Of a stretch of 31,552 nucleotides of DNA, positions 1 to 4,569 are shown in pieces. This DNA is from DATGMB01 sp035293845. Lineage in GTDB: Bacteria; Acidobacteriota; Terriglobia; Bryobacterales; Bryobacteraceae. Location: the NCBI GenBank assembly GCA_035293845.1, contig DATGMB010000138.1:1-31552 (forward strand), read 5' to 3'. Under the pieces are notes generated by a model. It did no database searches. It was not told where the DNA came from and worked only from the letters and a program-made list of their open reading frames with translations. How positions within the stretch are numbered: the first letter of the stretch is position 1; the number at the start of each line of letters is the position of its first letter. Made by a program: the position numbers and the translations under genes.

Positions 1-1031
1 GCCAGCGTCACCCTCGCCGCGCGTGCCGGCCGGAAGCGCCGGAAGCCCGCATTCGCCGCCGCCGCCCGCGCCTTCCACTCCGCCGCCTGCGCATGCACCC
101 GGAACCCTTCCGGCCGGTGCGTATCCAGCAATTCCGCGTACCCCACGCGCTTCTCCCCGACGATTGCCCGGATCCGCGCCAGCGTGAGTTCCAGCTTCAC
201 CGGCTCCGGCGCCACGGGCACGTACAGGCCGCCCTGCGCCGCCTGCGGCTTCACCGGGTTCATCGCGAGGCGCACATGCACCACCGGCGCGGACGGCGGA
301 TGGGCTTCCAAATCGAGCTGTAGCAATTTCAGGAACGCTTTGGCATCGAGTGAGGGCACGGGCAGGCGCAGCGCGCGCTCGTGCTCGGCGCGGTTCTCCA
401 GCTTCAACCGCAGCCGCAGCTCGTCGGTGGCCAGGCCGCGCGTCGCGAGGCGCGTCGCGAGGCCGTTGATCAGCCGCGCCAGCAGGAACGCCAGCGGCTC
501 CAGCAGATCGACCGGGTATTCCAGCTCGATTTCGTCCTCGAACCGCAGCGTCTCTTCGATCGCGAGCAGCTTGCGGTCTGCTTCGCCGCGCGCCAGCTCG
601 CGCAGCCGCAGCCCCTCCGGCCCGAGCCGCTCGGCGATCCCCAGCGGCGGCAGCGCGGCCAGTTCCTGGAACCGCCGGATACCCCAGCGCTCCAGCGTCT
701 CCTGCAGCTCTTCGGAAGGCTGCAGCACAGCCAGCGGCAGGCTGCCGAGGAACTTGGCTTCATCGCCTTCGGGCACGATGCTCACGCCGGCGAAGCCGCG
801 GGCAGCGCAGATGGCCGCATCCGGATTCATCGCCAGCGCCAGCCGCGCTTTGACGCCGCGCTCGGCAGCGCGCCGCAGGATGGCGCTCGCGATCTCCTGC
901 GGCATGCCGAAGAGACGATCGAGGCCGGAGATGTCGAATGTGGCGGTGTCGGCCGCGGTGCGCTCGACCAGCGGCGAAAACTCCGCCGCCAGCGCCGTCA
1001 GATCGCCTTCGCCGTGAAGACAGGCGTACAT
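1..1031 (-). CDS. imuB: ImuB-like Y-family DNA polymerase (partial, 3' end outside window)
   Basis: Reading the minus strand from the ATG at 1029-1031 gives an open frame to the window edge (about 343 residues seen). ImuB is the catalytically defective Y-family partner that, with ImuA and DnaE2, forms the SOS-induced mutagenic polymerase of bacteria lacking UmuDC. Visible family marks are DISGLDRLFG near residue 37, a helix-hairpin-helix-like LAALPPLGIAERLGPEG stretch, the R-E-L-A-R-G segment after it, and a FRVHA...FRRFRPARAAR region at the visible C-terminal part. The N-terminus is short: the first catalytic-motif region of active Y polymerases is not evident, and the frame opens with MYACLHGEGD, so the true start might lie further upstream inside imuA. 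The frame overlaps the end of imuA by 34 bases, which implies co-translation. No dnaE2 is seen because the window ends. Confidence 0.85.
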   Translation of the reverse strand, partial: MYACLHGEGDLTALAAEFSPLVERTAADTATFDISGLDRLFGMPQEIASAILRRAAERGVKARLALAMNPDAAICAARGFAGVSIVPEGDEAKFLGSLPLAVLQPSEELQETLERWGIRRFQELAALPPLGIAERLGPEGLRLRELARGEADRKLLAIEETLRFEDEIELEYPVDLLEPLAFLLARLINGLATRLATRGLATDELRLRLKLENRAEHERALRLPVPSLDAKAFLKLLQLDLEAHPPSAPVVHVRLAMNPVKPQAAQGGLYVPVAPEPVKLELTLARIRAIVGEKRVGYAELLDTHRPEGFRVHAQAAEWKARAAAANAGFRRFRPARAARVTL

Positions 1032-1651
1032 GTCTTCCTCCGATGGGTGGCGGCGGCGCGCACCTCGATTGCGCGGAACAGCCGCGCCGGCCGGTTGCCT
1101 GACCACGCGGCGCGCTCGCGGCGGCATTCCACGGCGAGCGAGGCGCAGGTTTTCGCGTGCTGCTGCCGCGCCAGCGAGACCAGAATGGTCGGCGTGTTTT
1201 CGACGGCGCGGCGCAGCCGGAACCAGGAAGTCAGCGAAATCCGCCGCGACTGTTCCGGAGGTGCATCGGCGAGATCCAGGGCGACCACGCCGAAGCCTCC
1301 GCCCTGCACAAGAAGATCACAGGATTTCAACAGATTTTCCAGGTTATTTCCACAAGAAATCCACAATAGCCGGTCGAGCCGGATGCCGGCCGCGGCGGCG
1401 GACGCCGGGTCGAACGTGTCGCCGGCATCGGCCAGTGCGCAATGCTCCTCTCTCGCGGTAGCGGAGGCCAGGATGGAATAGAGCAGCGTGGTGCGGCCGG
1501 ACGAGGCAGGGCCGTAGATTTCGGTCAGGCAGCCGCGGGGCAGGCGGATTTCGGGGATGCCGCTGGCGGCGAATTCGGGTTCGGGCCGCGATTGCCAATC
1601 GAGCGGGCCGCCGAGGATGGATGCGAACTCTTGCCGGAGCGCAGTAGCCAT
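998..1651 (-). CDS. imuA: ImuA-like RecA-fold protein of the mutagenesis cassette
   Basis: A 217-residue protein with the layout of ImuA/RecA-like accessory factors found beside imuB. A P-loop-like GPASSGRTT sits at residues 47-55 after the EIRLPRGCLTEIYG lead-in. It carries Arg where RecA has the Walker-A Lys, so ATP binding may be weak or altered. A hydrophobic VVALDLAD strand could be the Walker-B equivalent. The family is thought to bridge ImuB and the DNA polymerase. The ATG at 1649-1651 has AAGG five bases upstream on the minus strand, inside an 11-bp tandem duplication. The gene is followed by imuB with a 34-base overlap. Its upstream neighbour would be mutL, but the IS1-family element now separates them by about 2.9 kb. 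No recognisable LexA box was found. Confidence 0.8.
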   Translation of the reverse strand: MATALRQEFASILGGPLDWQSRPEPEFAASGIPEIRLPRGCLTEIYGPASSGRTTLLYSILASATAREEHCALADAGDTFDPASAAAAGIRLDRLLWISCGNNLENLLKSCDLLVQGGGFGVVALDLADAPPEQSRRISLTSWFRLRRAVENTPTILVSLARQQHAKTCASLAVECRRERAAWSGNRPARLFRAIEVRAAATHRRKTCTPVFTAKAI

Positions 1652-1671
1652 TTTCGCCTTATTTTCGCCTT
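1650..1671. repeat. 11-bp tandem duplication over the imuA start
   Basis: ATTTTCGCCTT occurs twice back to back (1650-1660 and 1661-1671). On the coding minus strand this is AAGGCGAAAAT twice, and the first copy read on the plus strand supplies both the probable ribosome-binding AAGG and most of the ATG of imuA. The second copy carries an equally good AAGG but ends in ATA rather than ATG. A slippage event adding or removing one unit would change the leader without destroying the start. Confidence 0.8.
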
Positions 1672-1676
1672 AACGT

Positions 1677-1706
1677 ATTTTTGCAGGAAGGCGGCGCTCG
1701 GGTCAA
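1677..1706 (-). promoter_or_regulatory. weak sigma70-like promoter candidate for imuAB
   Basis: On the minus strand TTGACC (1701-1706) is followed after 18 bases by AAAAAT (1677-1682, 4 of 6 matches), about 25 bases before the imuA ATG. The -35-like box straddles the end of the 8-bp target duplication, so it existed before the element inserted and is rebuilt at the junction. Weak match, by eye only. Confidence 0.25.
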
Positions 1707-1709
1707 GAG
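1702..1709. repeat. target-site duplication, left copy (GTCAAGAG)
   Basis: GTCAAGAG directly abuts the GGTAGTG terminus of the element at 1710 and is repeated exactly at 4523-4530, just beyond the other terminus. An 8-bp duplication is a usual length for the IS1 family. Confidence 0.95.
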
Positions 1710-1734
1710 GGTAGTGTCTGAATCCTGCGTTGAA
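1710..1734 (+). repeat. left terminal inverted repeat of the IS1-family element
   Basis: 25 bp that pair with 4498-4522 at 24 of 25 positions (15 matches, one mismatch, nine matches). The transposase stop codon lies only eight bases further in. Confidence 0.92.
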
Positions 1735-1741
1735 CATTTTT

Positions 1742-2722
1742 TCAGTCCAGCAGATCCGCCAGCGTCCAAACCCGATTCGTGATTCCGGTTTCCATCGCGG
1801 GAGTGACGCGCAGCGTCTTGTGGATGCGGCAGAAATTGTAGTACGCGAAGTGCAGGCAGTATGCGGCCCACAGGTTTTCCCACTTTTTCGAGAAGCCGTT
1901 CGTCAGCCGCGTGAGGCGGCGCATCTGCATCCGGATCGTGAGGTTCTGGCGCTCGATGTGCGAGGTGCAGATTTTCGAGGGATCGGGATTGCCCATGACT
2001 GGGACCTTCTCCGTGTGCGTCACATCCGCCGGACTGTACTTGTGGTCCGCTTCGGCATCGGCCTTGTAAACCTTGATGAGTTGTGCGAAGTCGCAGCGGT
2101 CGCTCAAGGTGGTCGTAATTGCGCTCAGGTACGGCTGGAATCCATCGGTGCTGATCTGGAAGCGCCGCGCTGCGGTCGCGTGGCGAAGGCCCTCAATGAA
2201 GGCATCCGTCGTGGCCTGGTTGCGCCGGCCAAGAGCGAAGTTCAGAACAAGCTTGGTATTCCGCTCCATTGCGACGAAGCAATAGGCATCCCCTACGCTT
2301 TCGTCGTTCTCTTCGGCCGGTAGCTTGTGCGCCTCTTTCTTGGCAACGTAGGCCCAGATCTCATCGCACTGAACATCCTGAACCGGGATGCTGACGATGA
2401 GCCGCGCGAACAGTTTTTCGCACTTCTCACCAGCGCGGACCACAAGCTTCATCAGCGTGTTGATATCAAGGCCTGTGATGCGCTCCGTGCTTCGCAGACT
2501 GTTGCCTTCGACCATCAGGCGCAACGCGATGACGATCTTTTCTTCCGGTATCGTCATGCCTTCAACGAGGGCCTTATGTTCCTCCGTGTAGGTCTTTTTG
2601 CAGACGGGGCAGCGGAAGCGCTGAAGACCATTGCGATGAACGCCGAACTTCTGGCAGCGCATTTCACAAGCCTGGCAGGTCATCGCCGTAATAGTTGTTC
2701 GCGCGCTCGTAGTGGATCGCAT
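1742..2722 (-). CDS. IS1-family transposase, single-frame (InsA/InsB fused)
   Basis: A 326-residue DDE transposase encoded in one frame, without the programmed frameshift of classical IS1. A zinc ribbon (C16-x2-C19, C38-x2-C41, with FRCPVCKKT) is the InsA-like DNA-binding part. A helical region near residues 55-95 (IVIALRLMVEGNSLRSTERITGL) resembles the InsA helix-turn-helix. The catalytic triad is probably D120 (CDEIWAYV), D193 (STDGFQPYL) and E267 (SHIERQNLTIR), the last being the typical IS1 signature; AYYNFCRIHKTLR near the C-terminus is also typical. The ATG at 2722 is used as the longest frame, but an in-frame ATG at 2681-2683, just before TCQAC, is equally credible because related proteins begin there. 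All key residues are intact. Confidence 0.93.
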   Translation of the reverse strand: MRSTTSARTTITAMTCQACEMRCQKFGVHRNGLQRFRCPVCKKTYTEEHKALVEGMTIPEEKIVIALRLMVEGNSLRSTERITGLDINTLMKLVVRAGEKCEKLFARLIVSIPVQDVQCDEIWAYVAKKEAHKLPAEENDESVGDAYCFVAMERNTKLVLNFALGRRNQATTDAFIEGLRHATAARRFQISTDGFQPYLSAITTTLSDRCDFAQLIKVYKADAEADHKYSPADVTHTEKVPVMGNPDPSKICTSHIERQNLTIRMQMRRLTRLTNGFSKKWENLWAAYCLHFAYYNFCRIHKTLRVTPAMETGITNRVWTLADLLD

Positions 2723-2728
2723 GAGTCT

Positions 2729-2757
2729 ATAATATGCTTAGGCGGCCAAGCAGTCAA
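2729..2757 (-). promoter_or_regulatory. transposase promoter (TTGACT-17-TATTAT)
   Basis: On the minus strand TTGACT (2752-2757) and TATTAT (2729-2734) are separated by exactly 17 bases. Transcription would begin about seven bases on, near 2722, which is the ATG itself. The transcript from the long start would therefore be leaderless or nearly so; the internal ATG at 2683 would have a leader of about 40 bases. Confidence 0.65.
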
Positions 2758-2798
2758 CGAGAAAATTGAACAAAAAAGGAAATCCGCAAACATCTCCG

Positions 2799-2827
2799 TT
2801 GACGGTCACGACTGTTCATGTTTTAAT
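2799..2827 (+). promoter_or_regulatory. cargo promoter (TTGACG-17-TTTAAT), divergent from the transposase promoter
   Basis: TTGACG (2799-2804) and TTTAAT (2822-2827) are 17 bases apart. The expected start near 2834 falls on the GGAGG ribosome-binding site of the 275-aa ORF, so the leader would be only about ten bases. The promoter lies back to back with that of the transposase; the two -35 boxes are about 40 bases apart. Confidence 0.55.
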
Positions 2828-2843
2828 CGAACTGGAGGCAGTT

Positions 2844-3671
2844 ATGGCTGAACAAGCAGTGGAGGAACAGGCCGTGGCTACGGAACAGCCCCAGGAGAAG
2901 CGTGACAAGTCAACGATTCAATTTGCATATCTGGATCTGGACGATGCAGTTGCAATCGCTTCCGGCGTTCATGCAGCCGGTGGCACAAGCTGCCAGATGG
3001 ATCAACTGGCAGCGCAACTGAACGTGAAGGCTGACACTGGATCGTTCCGATTGCGGTTGGGAACGGCGCGAATCTTCGGGTTCATCACGTTTTCTGGGGG
3101 CACCGTAACGCTCACCAACCTCGGGGTTCGCGTTTGTGATCCTCAGCAAGAGGCAGTAGCCCGAGGTGAGGCGTTCTTAAATGTGCCCCTTTACCGCCAG
3201 ATCTACGAGCAGTTCAAGGGTGGCATTCTCCCCAACCAGCAGGGCTTGGAGTCCGCTATGGCGAACCTGGGAGTTGCCCCCAAGCAGAAAACCGTAGCGA
3301 GACAGGTCTTCGCGCGATCTGCGCAACAGGCTGGCTTCTTCCAGTACGGCAACAATCGCTTGGTCCCCCCGCGCGGTGTGGCGGTGGGCGTTCCCGCCTC
3401 TGCCGATCCGGCGGCTCCGCCGATACCTACTGAGGGTCAGGGGGACAAAGCCCCCGTAAAGGGCGGTGGTGATGACGGCGGCAGTGGCGATAGCCCGCTT
3501 CACCCGTTGATTCGTGGATTGATAAAATCGCTCCCGCCGGAAGGCCAGGATTGGCCCATCGAGAAGCGCGCCAAGTGGCTACGCGCCGCCGCGCAGAACT
3601 TCGATCTGATATATCCAGACACCGGCATGGACTCAATCGAAATCCGGGTCCAGAAAGGGAGCACTACGTAA
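2844..3671 (+). CDS. winged-helix-like cargo protein of unknown function (275 aa)
   Basis: The start is chosen at ATG 2844 because GGAGG (2834-2838) lies five bases upstream; a longer frame to 2766 has no such site. After an acidic Q/E-rich N-terminus (residues 1-25), residues 26-95 read like a winged helix (LDDAVAIA..., QLAAQLN, then two strands around FGFITFSGGTVTLTNLG). Residues 105-175 are a second helical part (EAFLNVPLYRQIYEQF..., QVFARSAQQAGFFQYG). A Pro/Gly/Asp-rich linker follows, and a C-terminal helical segment (HPLIRGLIKSLPPEGQDWP..., KRAKWLRAAAQNFDLIY). Similar-looking chromosomal proteins are remembered as uncharacterised; no function is known to me. A DNA-binding or regulatory role is an inference from the fold-like pattern. 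It is the first cargo gene and has its own promoter. Confidence 0.8.
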   Translation: MAEQAVEEQAVATEQPQEKRDKSTIQFAYLDLDDAVAIASGVHAAGGTSCQMDQLAAQLNVKADTGSFRLRLGTARIFGFITFSGGTVTLTNLGVRVCDPQQEAVARGEAFLNVPLYRQIYEQFKGGILPNQQGLESAMANLGVAPKQKTVARQVFARSAQQAGFFQYGNNRLVPPRGVAVGVPASADPAAPPIPTEGQGDKAPVKGGGDDGGSGDSPLHPLIRGLIKSLPPEGQDWPIEKRAKWLRAAAQNFDLIYPDTGMDSIEIRVQKGSTT

Positions 3672-3691
3672 GGTTTTTAGGAGGGTACACA

Positions 3692-3778
3692 ATGCCGCCG
3701 CCAAGGAAGGTAACCGCCCGTCGTGCCCAAGTCACCGGCGCGGCGGGCCATGAAGCGACAACGGCCCGATCCGCCTAG
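3692..3778 (+). CDS. 28-aa basic small ORF with a strong ribosome-binding site
   Basis: ATG 3692 is preceded at seven bases by a perfect AGGAGG (3679-3684), 20 bases after the stop of the 275-aa gene, so it is probably in the same transcript. The peptide is basic and Ala/Arg/Thr-rich (MPPPRKVTARRAQ at the start). Its stop TAG lies within the nested stem-loop at 3763-3805, so translation would disturb that structure. It could be a real micro-protein or a leader peptide that controls the hairpin. No known family is recognised. Confidence 0.45.
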   Translation: MPPPRKVTARRAQVTGAAGHEATTARSA

Positions 3779-3805
3779 CCCTAGGAAAGTCCGACGGATC
3801 GGGCC
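3763..3805 (+). terminator. nested stem-loop after the first cargo genes
   Basis: GGCCCGATCCG (3763-3773) pairs perfectly with CGGATCGGGCC (3795-3805). Inside the loop CCTAG (3774-3778) pairs with CTAGG (3781-3785). There is no T-run after the stem, so it may be an attenuator, an RNA-stability or binding element, or a weak terminator rather than a canonical intrinsic terminator. The stop codon of the 28-aa ORF lies in the inner stem. Confidence 0.55.
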
Positions 3806-3835
3806 GAGGTGACCAATTCACACAAGGGGTGCAAA

Positions 3836-3973
3836 TTGGAAAAGCATCAACCCAAGCAGCCAGAAGGCCAGCCGGGAATGTTCGCTACCCGCATCTGGCA
3901 CTGGCGCAAAAAGTGCTATCTCAACGCTTCCGACTACGGATTGAAGGCATTTCCAATCCGTCGCGGACGCTGA
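3836..3973 (+). CDS. 45-aa basic aromatic small protein, TTG start
   Basis: A TTG at 3836 follows AAGGGG (3824-3829) by six bases and opens a 45-codon frame ending at TGA 3971-3973. The product reads MEKHQPKQPEGQ..., then RIWHWRKKCYLNASDYG and LKAFPIRRGR. The tryptophan/tyrosine-rich core with an A-x-DYG-x-KAFP ending looks like a genuine small domain and resembles small uncharacterised proteins of the type R-x-H-[WY]-R...YG-KAWPF that I remember only vaguely. The longer overlapping frame at 3829-4260 lacks such features. A strong terminator begins 22 bases after its stop. The function is unknown. Confidence 0.6.
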   Translation: MEKHQPKQPEGQPGMFATRIWHWRKKCYLNASDYGLKAFPIRRGR

Positions 3974-3988
3974 ACCAAAACCGTTCAC

Positions 3989-4264
3989 TCAACCGGGAAG
4001 CCCGTTCGGGCGGGCTTCCCTTCTGCTCTTCTCCCACCGAGCTTGGGCAGCTCTTCGCGCGATCTCCTTTCTCGATTCCGGTGACAACCGCGCTGCTCGA
4101 ATCTTCCCGCCTTTCGAACCGCCCAACTTCCCTAACGCAACCGCCGCCGGATTCTTCGGCCTCTCCGCGGGACCCGGAAAGCTTATCACTTTCGGTGCTG
4201 GATCAGGAGTCGGCGCAGCCAGCGTGCTTTTCGCGTGAGTCAGGATGCTTAGGCGTCTAGGCAC
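3989..4264 (-). CDS. 91-aa Lys/Gly-rich small cargo protein (KGG-like motif)
   Basis: The GTG at 4262-4264 is preferred because it lies seven bases after the stop of the 57-aa ORF, suggesting translational coupling; the frame stays open upstream to an ATG at 4336, giving 115 aa. The N-terminal half is Pro/Ala-rich. The C-terminal half carries NPAAVALGKLGGSKGGK followed by LSPESRKEIARRAAQARW. This GG-x-KGG plus LSPE-R-x-EIARRAA-x-ARW pattern is common in small uncharacterised bacterial proteins and resembles the KGG stress-repeat motif. Its high positive charge suggests nucleic-acid binding, which is an inference. The last codons lie in the hairpin at 3995-4020. Confidence 0.6.
   Translation of the reverse strand: MPRRLSILTHAKSTLAAPTPDPAPKVISFPGPAERPKNPAAVALGKLGGSKGGKIRAARLSPESRKEIARRAAQARWEKSRREARPNGLPG
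3995..4020. terminator. hairpin between convergent cargo genes (likely bidirectional terminator)
   Basis: GGGAAGCCCG (3995-4004) and CGGGCTTCCC (4011-4020) form a perfect 10-bp stem with a six-base TTCGGG loop, followed on the plus strand by the T-rich TTCTGCTCTTCT. It lies just after the 45-aa ORF and overlaps the last codons of the minus-strand 91-aa ORF, so it could end transcription from both sides. Confidence 0.7.
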
Positions 4265-4271
4265 ATGACCA

Positions 4272-4445
4272 TCATCGCACAGATTTGTCCGAAAGCATGT
4301 CATCAACAAGCGCCAGCGCCGCGCGAAGGTTCTCACGACAATGCGCCGTCCGGTTCTGCGGCAACTCCGGCGTAGTCTCCAGTGTCAAATCTGTATCAGC
4401 AATGAGATCGCGGAGCGCTTCCAGCGAGGAGCGTTCGATTGGCAT
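4272..4445 (-). CDS. 57-aa acidic helical small cargo protein
   Basis: A frame from ATG 4445 to TGA 4272 encodes MPIERSSLEALRDLIADTD..., then LPQNRTAHCRENLRAALALV and DDMLSDKSVR. It shows two amphipathic helices with regular Leu/Ala spacing and acidic character, unlike the random Arg/Pro-rich shadows seen elsewhere. GGAGG lies only one base before the ATG, which is too close for ideal initiation. A CTG 18 bases upstream (giving LAHDGG before MPIER) is an alternative start. It lies just upstream of the basic 91-aa ORF, so the two could be an acidic/basic partner pair; this is speculation. Confidence 0.5.
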   Translation of the reverse strand: MPIERSSLEALRDLIADTDLTLETTPELPQNRTAHCRENLRAALALVDDMLSDKSVR

Positions 4446-4497
4446 ACCTCCATCGTGGGCCAGCGGTCAGCCGCGACGCAACCGGCCAGCGCTTTCT

Positions 4498-4522
4498 TTC
4501 AACGCAAGATTCAGACACTACC
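4498..4522 (-). repeat. right terminal inverted repeat of the IS1-family element
   Basis: Pairs with 1710-1734 at 24 of 25 positions and ends in CACTACC next to the second GTCAAGAG copy. Confidence 0.92.
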
Positions 4523-4530
4523 GTCAAGAG
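4523..4530. repeat. target-site duplication, right copy (GTCAAGAG)
   Basis: Exact copy of 1702-1709 directly outside the right inverted repeat. Removing one copy and the element restores a spacer of roughly 100 bases between mutL and imuA. Confidence 0.95.
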
Positions 4531-4569
4531 TGGACCGGATTCGAGCGCGCGCGGGGCGTCAGAGCGGCT

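Larger units (their letters stand above)
1710..4522. mobile_element. IS1-family transposon with cargo genes, complete (2,813 bp)
   Basis: The left end GGTAGTGTCTGAATC... (1710-1734) and the right end (4498-4522, reversed) match at 24 of 25 positions; the single difference is at position 16. The GGTAGTG tip fits the GGnnnTG ends known for IS1-family elements. Exact GTCAAGAG copies flank both ends. The transposase lies at the left end, transcribed toward that end. About 1.8 kb of additional DNA carries five non-transposase ORFs: plus strand 2844-3671, 3692-3778 and 3836-3973; minus strand 4272-4445 and 3989-4264. The interior is visibly less GC-rich and uses a more mixed codon set than its neighbours. 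The ends, the target duplication and the open transposase frame suggest a recent, possibly still mobile insertion. A plain IS1-type element would be about 0.7-1.2 kb, so this is a transporter-type IS. Confidence 0.93.

Noticed and set aside
1651..1709. LexA-type SOS box before imuA
   Set aside because: No clear palindromic repressor site found by eye; a divergent Acidobacterial motif cannot be excluded.
3829..4260. 143-aa plus-strand ORF in the transposon
   Set aside because: Ser/Pro/Arg-rich, spans a terminator and opposes the 91-aa ORF; the 45-aa frame at 3836-3973 fits better with its ribosome site.
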